DNA from: Oscillospiraceae bacterium
GTDB taxonomy: Bacteria; Bacillota; Clostridia; Oscillospirales; SIG627
Assembly (NCBI GenBank): GCA_015065085.1
Contig: SVQW01000012.1
Coordinates: 26,331-90,330 of the forward strand
Direction of reading: 5' to 3'
Length of the DNA stretch: 64,000 nucleotides
Shown here: in pieces, positions 1 through 8,539 of the stretch
How positions within the stretch are numbered: position 1 is the first letter of the stretch
Layout: each line of letters starts with the position of its first letter
Notes under the pieces: model-generated
What the model saw: only the letters and a program-made list of their open reading frames with translations
Database searches by the model: none
Told to the model about the DNA's origin: nothing
Made by a program: the position numbers and the translations under genes

Positions 1-365
1 CCAACGATGCCCCCAACATGGTTTGCGATTCCAACAACATTCCCGACACCCACGAAGGTCTTGACATCGGTGAAAAGAGTGTTGCTCTCTTCAAGGAAGC
101 TATCAAGGGTGCAGCTACCGTTGTATGGAACGGTCCTATGGGCGTTTGCGAGTTCTCCAACTACGAATTCGGTACCAAGGAAATAGCGAAGGCTGTTGTT
201 GAAAGCGGTGCCATCTCCATTGTTGGCGGCGGCGACTCTGCGGCTGCTATCGAAAAGCTCGGTTTTGCCGACAGAATTACTCACATTTCCACCGGTGGCG
301 GTGCTTCTCTCGAGTTCCTTGAGGGTCTGGTACTTCCCGGTATCGCTTGTCTCCAGGACAAATAA
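1..365 (+). CDS. pgk: Phosphoglycerate kinase, C-terminal part (truncated by window edge)
   Basis: Catalyses the reversible transfer of phosphate from 1,3-bisphosphoglycerate to ADP in glycolysis, in the cytoplasm. Only about the last 120 residues are present; the reading frame is already open at base 3 and ends with TAA at 363-365. The visible part carries NGPMGVCEF and the nucleotide-binding [13 protein letters not shown] and [13 protein letters not shown] segments typical of the C-terminal PGK domain. tpiA follows 28 nt downstream on the same strand with its own ribosome binding site, the usual glycolytic gene order, so the two are probably co-transcribed and end at the terminator at 1161-1202. 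The N-terminal domain lies outside the window. Confidence 0.97.
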   Translation, partial: NDAPNMVCDSNNIPDTHEGLDIGEKSVALFKEAIKGAATVVWNGPMGVCEFSNYEFGTKEIAKAVVESGAISIVGGGDSAAAIEKLGFADRITHISTGGGASLEFLEGLVLPGIACLQDK

Positions 366-393
366 TTATTAATCTGTAAAGAAGGTTTTTACC

Positions 394-1149
394 ATGAGAA
401 AAAAAGTTATTGCCGGTAACTGGAAGATGAACATGACTCCCTCCCAGGCTGTTACACTGGCTACCGAAATAATAAACAAAAATCTTGAGAACAACGATTG
501 CGGCATAGTAATATGCGTTCCCGCAATTGACATAGCGGCTGTTCAGCCCATTATTGCTCACACTAATGTCAAGCTTGGTGCTCAGAACGTACACTTTGCG
601 CCCAGCGGAGCTTTCACCGGCGAATTGAGCGTTGATATGCTCAAGGAAAGCGGTGTTGAATACGTAATAATCGGTCACAGCGAGAGACGTCAGTACTTCG
701 GCGAAACCGACGAAACCGTTAACAAGCGTGTTACTGCTGCACTTGAGGGCGGTCTTAAGGTTATCCTGTGCGTAGGCGAACTTCTCGAAGAACGCGAAGC
801 GGGCAAAACTCTTGAGGTTGTTGACACTCAGACCAGAAAGGCACTGGAAGGTATTCCCGCAAGTGCACTGGCAAACCTCATAATCGCATACGAGCCCGTT
901 TGGGCCATCGGTACGGGCAAGGTTGCTACCACCGAGCAGGCTGACGAGGTTTGCGGAATTATCCGCGGTATCATCGCTGACCTCTACTCCAAGGAAGCGG
1001 CTGACGAATTCATCATTCAGTACGGCGGCTCCATGAATGCAAAAAATGCAGCAGAGCTTCTTGCAATGCCCAACATCGACGGCGGTCTTATCGGCGGTGC
1101 TTCTCTTAAATCGGACGATTTCACCGTTATCATCGAAAAAGCACAATAA
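394..1149 (+). CDS. tpiA: Triosephosphate isomerase
   Basis: Interconverts dihydroxyacetone phosphate and glyceraldehyde 3-phosphate in glycolysis and gluconeogenesis. The 251-residue length matches the family. The catalytic residues are all visible: Lys11 in GNWKMN, His95 in IIGHSERRQ and Glu167 in AYEPVWAIGTGK; the phosphate-binding YGGSM and GGLIGGASL segments are near the C-terminus. The ATG is preceded by an AGAAGG-type ribosome binding site. It follows pgk directly and is the last gene before a strong intrinsic terminator, so it is the distal gene of the operon. Confidence 0.98.
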   Translation: MRKKVIAGNWKMNMTPSQAVTLATEIINKNLENNDCGIVICVPAIDIAAVQPIIAHTNVKLGAQNVHFAPSGAFTGELSVDMLKESGVEYVIIGHSERRQYFGETDETVNKRVTAALEGGLKVILCVGELLEEREAGKTLEVVDTQTRKALEGIPASALANLIIAYEPVWAIGTGKVATTEQADEVCGIIRGIIADLYSKEAADEFIIQYGGSMNAKNAAELLAMPNIDGGLIGGASLKSDDFTVIIEKAQ

Positions 1150-1160
1150 TATATCAATTC

Positions 1161-1202
1161 AACAGCTGAAAACTTAATTTGAGTTTTCAGCTGTTTTTTT
1201 AT
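1161..1202 (+). terminator. Rho-independent terminator after tpiA
   Basis: A 14-bp perfect stem (1161-1174 with 1182-1195) encloses a 7-nt loop and is followed by a run of T. It closes the pgk-tpiA transcript 12 nt after the tpiA stop codon. Confidence 0.93.
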
Positions 1203-1224
1203 TACAAATTTAACATGAATTGAC

Positions 1225-1253
1225 TTGACAAATGTAATATATTGTGCTATAAT
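1225..1253 (+). promoter_or_regulatory. Sigma-A type promoter, consensus
   Basis: TTGACA at 1225-1230 and TATAAT at 1248-1253 are separated by exactly 17 bp. It lies just after the tpiA terminator and upstream of the DegT/creatininase genes, so that group should be an independent, strongly transcribed unit. Confidence 0.88.
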
Positions 1254-1300
1254 TTTTTTAATGAATAAAATAATATTTTGTTTTTAAAAGGAGTGTCATT

Positions 1301-2611
1301 ATGCCTAAGAAAAACACTGACTTTCGATACAATACAGGTGAAACCCGCGTACCTTGGGCAGCAGTAGGTGAAAACTACAATGCTGTCGACCTTATGGAAA
1401 TAGTAAAATTTCTCATGCAAGGCGATGGTGAGGAATATGACAACGCCATCAAGGCTGTCGAAGAACAAATAATAAAGCTGGGTAAGGTTTCTACTGCTCC
1501 CGGCAAGCTTTCACTCGGAAGCAGGGTTGAAGCTCTGGAAGAAAAGGTTAACAAATATCTGGGAACTCAGGGCAGTACCTTTGTTGCCAATGCTACCGCC
1601 GGATTTGAAATTGCATACAAATATGCAAACCTGGGTCCCGGTGACGAGGTTATCGTTCCTGCCATTACCTTTATTGCTACCATGGCTTATCCTCTCGCAT
1701 GCGGTGCAAAGGTGGTATTCTGCGATATCGATCCCAAAACCATCAACATGGACCCCAAGGATCTGGAAAAGAAAATAACTCCTCGCACAAAGATGATAGT
1801 ACCTGTACATATCGGCGGTTATCCCTGCGATATGGATGCCATTATGGCGATTGCCAAGAAACACAACATACTTGTTCTTGAAGACGCCGCCCACGCTTTT
1901 GGCGCAATGTACAAGGGCAAAATGATTGGTACTATCGGTGATTTCGCGGGATTCAGCTTCCATGAGGTTAAAAACTGCACCTCCTTCGGAGAAGGCGGCG
2001 TGCTTACCACAAATATTGAGTCCTTCCGCGACGAAATGAAGCGCGCGCGTTTCCTCGGACTTGACTTCTCGCGCAAAATCAAAAACTGGTTATATGACGT
2101 TACCGCAATACAGGGCAAGGATAAGCCTTTTGTGCCCAACAACAGCTCTACTACCGAAATTCAGGCAGTAGGTCTCAGCCTACAGATAGACCGTTACGAT
2201 GCTATTCTTGCAGAACGTCGCAGATGTGCCGAATACATGACAAAGCGCCTGAGCGAAAATCCCGCCATAATCCCTCAGGATCTCGGCAACAAAGATATTG
2301 TTCCCACATTCCACCTCTACCTGTTGCAAATTGACCCCGACAAGGCAGGCGGAGACATTCAGATGCTCCGTCAGAAGCTGGCGGCAAAGGGTATTACCGA
2401 AATTCCTCATTTCGGCCCGCTTTACCGTTTCAATATTCTCAAACAGCTTGGATATGACGAAAAAGAAATTGCGGCAGGATGTCCTGTATGTGAAGAAGTG
2501 TTCGACCGCCGTTTCACTCACCTTCCTATTTACGGTCTTACCGACGAACAGCTTGAATACATGGCTGATGCAATTCTGGAATCCGTAAAGGAGATGCAAG
2601 AAGGTAAATAA
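1301..2611 (+). CDS. DegT/DnrJ/EryC1/StrS-type PLP aminotransferase
   Basis: A fold-type I PLP enzyme of the family that transaminates keto-sugars and some cyclitols; the substrate here is unknown. Length 436 residues. The PLP-binding Asp is in LVLEDAAHAFG (about residue 195) and the Schiff-base Lys in FSFHEVKNCTSFGEGG (about residue 224). The N-terminal 80 residues are longer than in minimal sugar aminotransferases and include a short helical stretch before GSRVEALE. The ATG has an AAAAGGAG ribosome binding site. It is the first gene of a unit with two creatininase paralogues, starting 1 nt before the next gene and driven by the consensus promoter at 1225-1253. The pairing with creatininase-type amidohydrolases suggests an amino-sugar or amide pathway, but that is inference. 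Confidence 0.9.
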   Translation: MPKKNTDFRYNTGETRVPWAAVGENYNAVDLMEIVKFLMQGDGEEYDNAIKAVEEQIIKLGKVSTAPGKLSLGSRVEALEEKVNKYLGTQGSTFVANATAGFEIAYKYANLGPGDEVIVPAITFIATMAYPLACGAKVVFCDIDPKTINMDPKDLEKKITPRTKMIVPVHIGGYPCDMDAIMAIAKKHNILVLEDAAHAFGAMYKGKMIGTIGDFAGFSFHEVKNCTSFGEGGVLTTNIESFRDEMKRARFLGLDFSRKIKNWLYDVTAIQGKDKPFVPNNSSTTEIQAVGLSLQIDRYDAILAERRRCAEYMTKRLSENPAIIPQDLGNKDIVPTFHLYLLQIDPDKAGGDIQMLRQKLAAKGITEIPHFGPLYRFNILKQLGYDEKEIAAGCPVCEEVFDRRFTHLPIYGLTDEQLEYMADAILESVKEMQEGK

Positions 2612-2612
2612 T

Positions 2613-3419
2613 ATGGCCGAAATACACAAAAATTTCATGGTCAACATGACAGTCAAGGACATGCAGGAAGCGCTGAAAAGGACCAAAACCGTCATTATTC
2701 CCGTTGGTGTTGTAGAGCAGCACGGCTATCACCTTCCCCTTTCCACCGACATCCACAACGCAGAAGACCCGCTCAGAATAGCAGGCGAGCGTCTTAATGC
2801 TATCGTAGCCCCTACCGTAAACTACTGCTTCTCGGGCGGTGAGCTTGCAGGTACCGTTAATGTGAGCCCTCAGGTTTTCGGGCTTTACATGATGGACATT
2901 TGTTGTGAATTTGTCCGTATGGGCTTTAAAAACATTGTTATTCTATCCGGACACGGCGGTACGGAAAACTGGGCAGCACTCAGAGGAGCACTGCAATCCG
3001 CAATGCGCAGAACCCCGGAAATGAAAAACGTGAATATTTTTGCAAGAAGCTCCGGCGGATTTTCCGCTACAATAAATCACTATTTCGGAATGGAGCCTCA
3101 GCACGATTTTCACGCAGGTCTTACCGAAACTTCCAGAATGATGTACTGGGCTCCAGAGCTGGTACGTATGGATGAAATGGAGCTGGACGAAAAAGAGCTT
3201 CTTGAGACAATGCGTATCGACTGTGACTATTATGCCACCGCCGAAAAGAATGTGGACGATGAATTTGTTATTCCTTATCTTCACCAGAAGCCCGAGGTAA
3301 AAATCGGTGTTATGGGCTTTCCCGAAAAAGCCGACGTCGAAATCGGCAAAAAGATCAGCGACGAAATGGTAGAAGGCATAGTAAGCTATATAGATATGAT
3401 AAACGAAAAAACAAAATAA
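2613..3419 (+). CDS. Creatininase family amidohydrolase, copy 1
   Basis: Creatininase-fold metal-dependent hydrolases open cyclic amides or cleave formamides and related C-N bonds; this substrate is unknown. The 268-residue protein has the metal-binding pattern E-Q-H near residue 34 followed by Asp nine residues after the His (VEQHGYHLPLSTD), a second site in SGHGGTEN, and DFHAGLTETS near residue 170. The start is 1 nt after the DegT stop codon, implying translational coupling. The next gene is a close tandem paralogue. The two share identical long stretches, including the first metal site and the C-terminal third, but differ around residues 140-165, next to the HAG motif, which may reflect different substrate pockets. 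Confidence 0.88.
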   Translation: MAEIHKNFMVNMTVKDMQEALKRTKTVIIPVGVVEQHGYHLPLSTDIHNAEDPLRIAGERLNAIVAPTVNYCFSGGELAGTVNVSPQVFGLYMMDICCEFVRMGFKNIVILSGHGGTENWAALRGALQSAMRRTPEMKNVNIFARSSGGFSATINHYFGMEPQHDFHAGLTETSRMMYWAPELVRMDEMELDEKELLETMRIDCDYYATAEKNVDDEFVIPYLHQKPEVKIGVMGFPEKADVEIGKKISDEMVEGIVSYIDMINEKTK

Positions 3420-3431
3420 GAGGTTATCGAC

Positions 3432-4238
3432 ATGTCACAAATTTTAAAAAATTTCATGATAAACATGACGGTCAAGGACATGCAGGAAGCACTGAAAAAA
3501 ACCAAAACCGTTATTATTCCGGTAGGTGTTGTGGAACAGCACGGTTACCATCTTCCCCTTTCAACCGATATTCATAACGCAGAACAGCCTTTAAAAAGAG
3601 CCGGAGAGCGTCTTAATGCTATCGTAGCTCCCACCGTAAACTATTGCTTTTCGGGCGGTGAGCTTGCAGGTACCGTCAATGTAAGTCCGCAGGTTTTCGG
3701 GCTTTACATGATGGATATATGCTGTGAATTTGTACGCATGGGCTTCAAAAACATTGTAGTTCTGTCAGGTCACGGCGGCACGGAGAATTTTGCCGCACTC
3801 AAGGGTGCGTTGCAATCTGCAATGCGCAGAACTCCTCAGATGAAAGACTGCACCATTGCGGTTATGACCACTATCGACCTTTCTCCCACCTGGCTGAGCC
3901 ACTTCAACATGCAACCTCAGCACGATTTTCATGCAGGCTGGAGCGAAACCTCTGTAATGAAGTACTGGGCACCCGAGCTGGTACGTATGGACGACTTGGC
4001 AATGGACGAAAAAAGTATTGCCGAAACTATGCGTATAGACTGTGACTTCTATGCAATTTCCGAAAAAAATGTGGATGACGAATTTGTTGTTCCCTATCTC
4101 CATCAGAAGCCCGAAGTAAAAATCGGCGTTATGGGGTTCCCGGAAAGGGCTACCGAAGAAATCGGCAAGCAGATATGTGACGAGCTGGTTGAAAGCATCA
4201 TAAACTACGTAGATATGCTTAACGAAAAAACAAAATAA
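3432..4238 (+). CDS. Creatininase family amidohydrolase, copy 2
   Basis: Tandem paralogue of the preceding gene, same length (268 residues). It keeps VEQHGYHLPLSTD, SGHGGTEN and DFHAGWSETS, so the metal-binding centre looks intact. The segment just before HAG differs strongly from copy 1 (AVMTTIDLSPTW against FARSSGGFSATI). It starts 12 nt after copy 1 with its own AGAGG ribosome binding site and is the last gene before the terminator at 4255-4281. Two subunits of a hetero-oligomer or two enzymes with different specificity are both possible; the sequence does not decide. Confidence 0.88.
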   Translation: MSQILKNFMINMTVKDMQEALKKTKTVIIPVGVVEQHGYHLPLSTDIHNAEQPLKRAGERLNAIVAPTVNYCFSGGELAGTVNVSPQVFGLYMMDICCEFVRMGFKNIVVLSGHGGTENFAALKGALQSAMRRTPQMKDCTIAVMTTIDLSPTWLSHFNMQPQHDFHAGWSETSVMKYWAPELVRMDDLAMDEKSIAETMRIDCDFYAISEKNVDDEFVVPYLHQKPEVKIGVMGFPERATEEIGKQICDELVESIINYVDMLNEKTK

Positions 4239-4254
4239 CAGCTTTGTAAAACAA

Positions 4255-4281
4255 AACCCCCACCGCATTGCGGTGGGGGTT
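4255..4281. terminator. Bidirectional intrinsic terminator between convergent genes
   Basis: A 12-bp GC-rich stem (4255-4266 with 4270-4281) with a 3-nt loop separates the creatininase unit from the convergent SLH gene. On the minus strand it is followed by TTTTGTTTT, so it is a stronger terminator for the SLH gene than for the plus-strand unit. Confidence 0.88.
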
Positions 4282-4296
4282 CTGCTTTGGAATGAA

Positions 4297-6696
4297 TTAT
4301 TTTTCTGCGTTCATGTAGTTGCAAATAAGTATTACGCTTTCCGCACGGGTAATGTTTTCGTCACCGTTGAAACAGCCGTGTGAGCCGGAAATAATGCCCA
4401 ACGCCTGCGCCAGTGCGGCGTAACCGATATAATCGGTATCAATAGCGTCATTGTCAGCAAAATCAGTTTTGAAAATGTTGCCCAGAGTAGCAATCTTTTC
4501 ATAACCCATACCGCGCATTATGAACTTTGCGGCATCCTTACGCATGAGAGGTGCTTCGGGAACGATATCATCGTCCTTTTCGGGAATATAGTAATTACTA
4601 TACTTCATTTCCTCAACAAGTGCCGAAAGGTTTGCATCAATATCCGAATAACGATAAATTATGGGGTGATGATTTGTAACCGCCATAAGCATTGCAATAA
4701 ATTCCTTCTGGGTGATAGCCTCATCGGGTCTGAAGCTTTCGGAGGCAATAACAACACCTATGTCGGAAAGAAGCTCTATTTTTTCCTGTGCCCAATGGCC
4801 GTCAATATCATTAAAGCCATCAAATTTCTCGTATATCTGATGAACATATTCTTCGCCGTTGTGGTCAATGGGCTTTCCGCTTACGGCAGAAACTGCATAA
4901 AACGGGCACGAGAAAGCATATACAAGACGGGTTTCATCGCGTGTTTCGATAACATCGCCGCCGTAATATTTGCCCGACACCATATTCGTATCCGCAGCCT
5001 TAACTGCCGCTTCGTCGTACAGGTAAACGGTGTAGTGAATGTATTCAAGCTTTACATCGGAATTTTCAAGATATATATCCAGCGCTGTTTCGGCATCAAT
5101 TTCTGCCTTTTCGCTTTCAAAGGTCAGATTGTCTGTCCAGCTTACGGAGTAATTGGTTATCTTACCCTCTACGCAGTCAACCGTAACGGAAGCACTGTTG
5201 CCCATTACCTGTATTTCGTTGTGAGTGCGGTTATAGCTTGCAGCAAGAGAGGTGTAGTAAACACCATCGTTATAGCCGTCGTCGTTGCCGTAGTCCTTGG
5301 CTTTGTAAGTGAAGGAGTTGGTGGTGCTTACGGAAGCAACAGCAAGGTCGTCATACTTTTCGGGCTGAACCTTTTCAAGGAAATTATCTGCAAGCTTTTC
5401 TGCCTTTTCTTTTTCAATTTTGAGAACAGGCTTTACAAAATTACCATCTTTATCAAAGTGGTCGTAGTATCTGTAAGAGGAGAAGCTCACAAGCTCGCCT
5501 GTTACAGCGTTTACGGTTGCACGTGCGGTAAGAGGGCTGAAATCACCTTCGCGTACAACACCCGTGTAGCTGAGATTCCACACGACGGGTCTGTCGGCGG
5601 TATCGGTGTAAGGCTGATAGCTGTAACCGGTGGAATAGGAGGACAGAGTAAAGCTGTCATCAATGGCAAGGTCGGTGTAGGAACGTACAATCTTGTCCGC
5701 ATCCTCAACCTTTATATATCCCGCCAGCTCCTGCATACGCTTCAATTCATTTTCGCTGAATTCAACTCTTGAGGAGGAATTGAGAGAGCCCGACGCCATC
5801 GAATCCATCGTAACATTCTCGGATTCTTCGGGAGCCATAAACTTATCATTTGCAGTCCAGCCGTAGTTTTCCTCAAGATATTCACCTGTGAGAGCCAGAA
5901 TGTTTTTCTGAGCATCCTTATTAAGGTAAACCGGCTTTGCTATGGTATTAACATACTCACCGTTCTCGTAACGGGAAAAAATGCGGTATTTAAGCTCCAT
6001 TTCGGAGTCAGATTTCCATTTTGCCAAGGCATCGGACGCGGAAATTACATTTTCGGGGCTGTCAAACTCAAGTCCGGCAGTCCAGTTGATGCTGAAGGAA
6101 CGAACCTCGCCATCGGTGTGGTCAACCGAAATGCTAAGGCTGTTTGCGTCGTAGGGAATGTCGTTCACAACACGGCGGAAATTGAACTGATAGCAGTTGG
6201 AGCCGAAATATATTGAAGTATTCTCGGTTATAAGCTCCAGCTCGTTCATTATCTCGGGATACAGCTTCTCAATAAAGCCGTATGCGGTTTCAAGCGCCTG
6301 AGCTTTGCGCACCGCGGGTGCTTTGAGAAGTGTGGGACGGATATATTTATTATAGTATGTTATTCTTCCGTCTCCGTCAGCATCTATGTTGATATTCTTT
6401 GTATTATTCTCAGTGCGCCAGATAAAATTCCAGTTTTCCTTTTGATAGCGTGTGTAAAGGCTATAATCAAATTCGGTGTATTCCTCGGGAATGTCAATGA
6501 GAAGCTTTACCTGTGTAAGGACCTCTTTAAGACGGTTTTGTTCATCAAACATACCGTCAGCATTTGTCTGCACATCGGGAATCGGCATAACAGCACGTGT
6601 AATACCTGTTCCGTAAGCTTCTGAAAGAACATTAACACTCATTGCAGACAGCATAGCCACTGCAAGAATTGCAGATAAAATTTTCTTCATAATCAT
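4297..6696 (-). CDS. Secreted SLH-domain surface protein with YcdB/YcdC-like repeats
   Basis: Probable cell-surface protein anchored non-covalently to wall polymers. Three ATGs lie close together (6699, 6696, 6690); I prefer 6696 because the GGAAAGGA ribosome binding site is then about 5 nt away, giving 799 residues. The protein starts with a clear signal peptide (MKKILSAILAVAMLSAM). The middle contains repeated PepSY/YcdB-like units, each with a helix rich in Ala/Lys followed by a beta sheet and a phrase such as VDHTDGEVRSFSINW, VNAVTGELVSFSSY or VDCVEGKITNYSVSW. The last 170 residues carry SLH motifs (DIDGHWAQEKIELLSDIGV and YIGYAALAQALGIISG). The catalytic role, if any, is unknown; YcdB-like domains often act as propeptide or inhibitor-like modules. 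Confidence 0.85.
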   Translation of the reverse strand: MIMKKILSAILAVAMLSAMSVNVLSEAYGTGITRAVMPIPDVQTNADGMFDEQNRLKEVLTQVKLLIDIPEEYTEFDYSLYTRYQKENWNFIWRTENNTKNINIDADGDGRITYYNKYIRPTLLKAPAVRKAQALETAYGFIEKLYPEIMNELELITENTSIYFGSNCYQFNFRRVVNDIPYDANSLSISVDHTDGEVRSFSINWTAGLEFDSPENVISASDALAKWKSDSEMELKYRIFSRYENGEYVNTIAKPVYLNKDAQKNILALTGEYLEENYGWTANDKFMAPEESENVTMDSMASGSLNSSSRVEFSENELKRMQELAGYIKVEDADKIVRSYTDLAIDDSFTLSSYSTGYSYQPYTDTADRPVVWNLSYTGVVREGDFSPLTARATVNAVTGELVSFSSYRYYDHFDKDGNFVKPVLKIEKEKAEKLADNFLEKVQPEKYDDLAVASVSTTNSFTYKAKDYGNDDGYNDGVYYTSLAASYNRTHNEIQVMGNSASVTVDCVEGKITNYSVSWTDNLTFESEKAEIDAETALDIYLENSDVKLEYIHYTVYLYDEAAVKAADTNMVSGKYYGGDVIETRDETRLVYAFSCPFYAVSAVSGKPIDHNGEEYVHQIYEKFDGFNDIDGHWAQEKIELLSDIGVVIASESFRPDEAITQKEFIAMLMAVTNHHPIIYRYSDIDANLSALVEEMKYSNYYIPEKDDDIVPEAPLMRKDAAKFIMRGMGYEKIATLGNIFKTDFADNDAIDTDYIGYAALAQALGIISGSHGCFNGDENITRAESVILICNYMNAEK

Positions 6697-6760
6697 CATA
6701 ATCCTTTCCGTATGATGCTTTTTTGACGATACAATATCAAAAAAGTTCCTGTATTTTACA

Positions 6761-6800
6761 AAAAAGCAAGCGTTCATATGCTGAGTGTTCTTAAGGACAG
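6761..6800 (+). repeat. 40-bp inverted repeat, left copy, flanking the restriction-modification genes
   Basis: This stretch matches 9596-9635 in inverted orientation at 38 of 40 positions by my count. In both copies it is directly followed, on the inner side, by a different stem-loop. It contains a small internal stem (TGTTC, TTAA, GGACA). The pair frames the AlwI-like endonuclease and its methylase. Confidence 0.85.
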
Positions 6801-6835
6801 AAAATCCCACTTTCAAAACTCGAAAGTGGGATTTT
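6801..6835. terminator. Stem-loop after the endonuclease gene
   Basis: A perfect 14-bp stem (6801-6814 with 6822-6835) lies 3 nt beyond the end of the minus-strand endonuclease gene. On the minus strand it is followed by TTTTCTG, a modest T-run, so it likely terminates the restriction-modification transcript. Confidence 0.7.
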
Positions 6836-6838
6836 CAT

Positions 6839-8527
6839 TTATGCAACAAGCCAACTATCAACGCAGTTTTGTATCTGAGCGTTCCACTCATTCTCGTTCT
6901 CAGATAAATCAATTTGTTCGATTACTTTATCTAAAAATCTTCTTATGTCCTTTGGTGTAGGCTGTGTCTTGTAATTATATGAGTTCTCTATCATTTTCAT
7001 AAACTGATCCAATTCAAGTGGAATTATCTTTGTCTTTCCTCCGTAATAGGATATATTCATTTTATTCAAAGCAAAGAAGTGCGCCAAAGCTGCTCCGTTT
7101 ATATTAGGAGCAATAAACAGACAGTATGAGTCCTTTCCGGTTCTCTTTTTCATTTGTCCATAGTGCCTTGCAACAGGTTCTCCCTCTGATTCATACTGTC
7201 TTTGTCCTGATTGCAAAGTGACCTCGACAGATAATGCAAAGTCGTCATAATCACATTCGATATCCGGCATATTTCCTTGTGCCGTAGATAACGGTTGGCC
7301 TATATCGTCAAATTTAAAATTACCTTTTATGTTCCCACCGTCAAGCATTGTCATAGCTCGCCATGTGTTGTATTCAAACATAAGAGGAGCATCGTATAAT
7401 TCGTCAGATATAATCTCGTTAAATGTATCTATTATCTCAGAGTACAACGAATATGACTTGATTTCCGTTACTTGTTCTTTGATAACAGCTTCTTTTCTGT
7501 CGCTAACAACCTTATCTCTTAAATCTTTAAGTTCGTTGATATTTTGAGTTTCAAGTTCACGCCTTGTATGCGAACTTATTCTCATAAGATTATCAATAAT
7601 ATTATCTTTGTTATCGGTATAAAGAACCGGTAACGCAGATGAAAATAAATATTCCTTATATGATTTTTCGTCGTCGGTGTATATCGGTTTGCGTTCGATA
7701 TTTGATAAGAAATAATCTACTTCATTAATCTTATCTTGGAAAATAGAAATTGTTCTGCTCCTGTGAGTAATTGAAATCAATCCAGTATATCTCAAGTATC
7801 TAAAACAAGCGTCTGCATAGTCTCGTAAATTATTTTTTTGAGTAGATATGAATTTTTTGAGACTTGCATCATTGGTTTCTCTTGTTTTCGTTTTTCCTTC
7901 TGCAATTCTATCGCTGTATATTTCTAAAATAGCGTTAGTCCATTCCTCATTAACAAACTTTTTATACTGGCCTTTGTTTTTTTCTTTTTCGGTGCGGAAG
8001 GTGAGTATTTTGTTTTTTATAACTTCAAATTTTCGATAATCTGTAAGCTGTATTGCATACATTTTCAATTCGTCAAATGTAATATACCCGAGTTCACGCA
8101 CTAATCTAAACATTTCCAAGTACGGCTTTATATAAAAAGTTCCGCATATTTTTTGGTTTTCTTTATGGTATGGTGAAGGTAATTGGAACTTAAGTAACTG
8201 TCGCAAAAATATCTCTTGTGGTCTTTTCCCGTATATCAGGTCGTTTCCGGCCTCAGTTAGTTCTATTTTGGGGTTAAGGTCAATAAAGCCAAGTGCTTTG
8301 GGAGCACGGTTAATTCTATCACGAGCACTAAACGCCTTGTCACTTGGGGAACCATTCCCCTCAAAGAAATCGGACGCTGCTAAACAATCAATAAAATTTT
8401 CTTGTGTTTGTGTATTCCAAGGTTTTCCGCAAAACTGTTCGTGAAGGAGTTTAATCTCTGGTATCATTTTGCTTGGTGTTCGTGGTGATGTTGTGAAGAA
8501 TAATACCTTGTTATCAATTCTCGCCAT
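6839..8527 (-). CDS. Type II restriction endonuclease, AlwI family
   Basis: Likely cuts unmodified DNA at or near GGATC, the site of the AlwI family. Length 562 residues, normal for the group. The N-terminus (KVLFFTTSPRTPSKM, then PWNTQTQENF) is characteristic of AlwI-like enzymes. A probable PD-(D/E)XK-type centre lies at residues 421-437: PDIECDYDDF followed by VEVTL, where Thr takes the place of the usual Lys, as I recall for this family. The start ATG has a GGGGGTG ribosome binding site, 12 nt after the methylase stop codon, so methylase is made first. The target GGATC contains the palindrome GATC, so one Dam-type methylase can protect both strands; this fits the single methylase next door. 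AT-rich composition suggests acquisition. Confidence 0.88.
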   Translation of the reverse strand: MARIDNKVLFFTTSPRTPSKMIPEIKLLHEQFCGKPWNTQTQENFIDCLAASDFFEGNGSPSDKAFSARDRINRAPKALGFIDLNPKIELTEAGNDLIYGKRPQEIFLRQLLKFQLPSPYHKENQKICGTFYIKPYLEMFRLVRELGYITFDELKMYAIQLTDYRKFEVIKNKILTFRTEKEKNKGQYKKFVNEEWTNAILEIYSDRIAEGKTKTRETNDASLKKFISTQKNNLRDYADACFRYLRYTGLISITHRSRTISIFQDKINEVDYFLSNIERKPIYTDDEKSYKEYLFSSALPVLYTDNKDNIIDNLMRISSHTRRELETQNINELKDLRDKVVSDRKEAVIKEQVTEIKSYSLYSEIIDTFNEIISDELYDAPLMFEYNTWRAMTMLDGGNIKGNFKFDDIGQPLSTAQGNMPDIECDYDDFALSVEVTLQSGQRQYESEGEPVARHYGQMKKRTGKDSYCLFIAPNINGAALAHFFALNKMNISYYGGKTKIIPLELDQFMKMIENSYNYKTQPTPKDIRRFLDKVIEQIDLSENENEWNAQIQNCVDSWLVA

Positions 8528-8539
8528 TTGAACACCCCC

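Noticed and set aside
277..1146. Long open frame on the minus strand opposite tpiA
   Set aside because: It is antisense to a gene with all catalytic residues, lacks a ribosome binding site and has no recognisable protein features. Similar antisense frames opposite secA, glnN, lysC and the SLH gene were rejected for the same reason.
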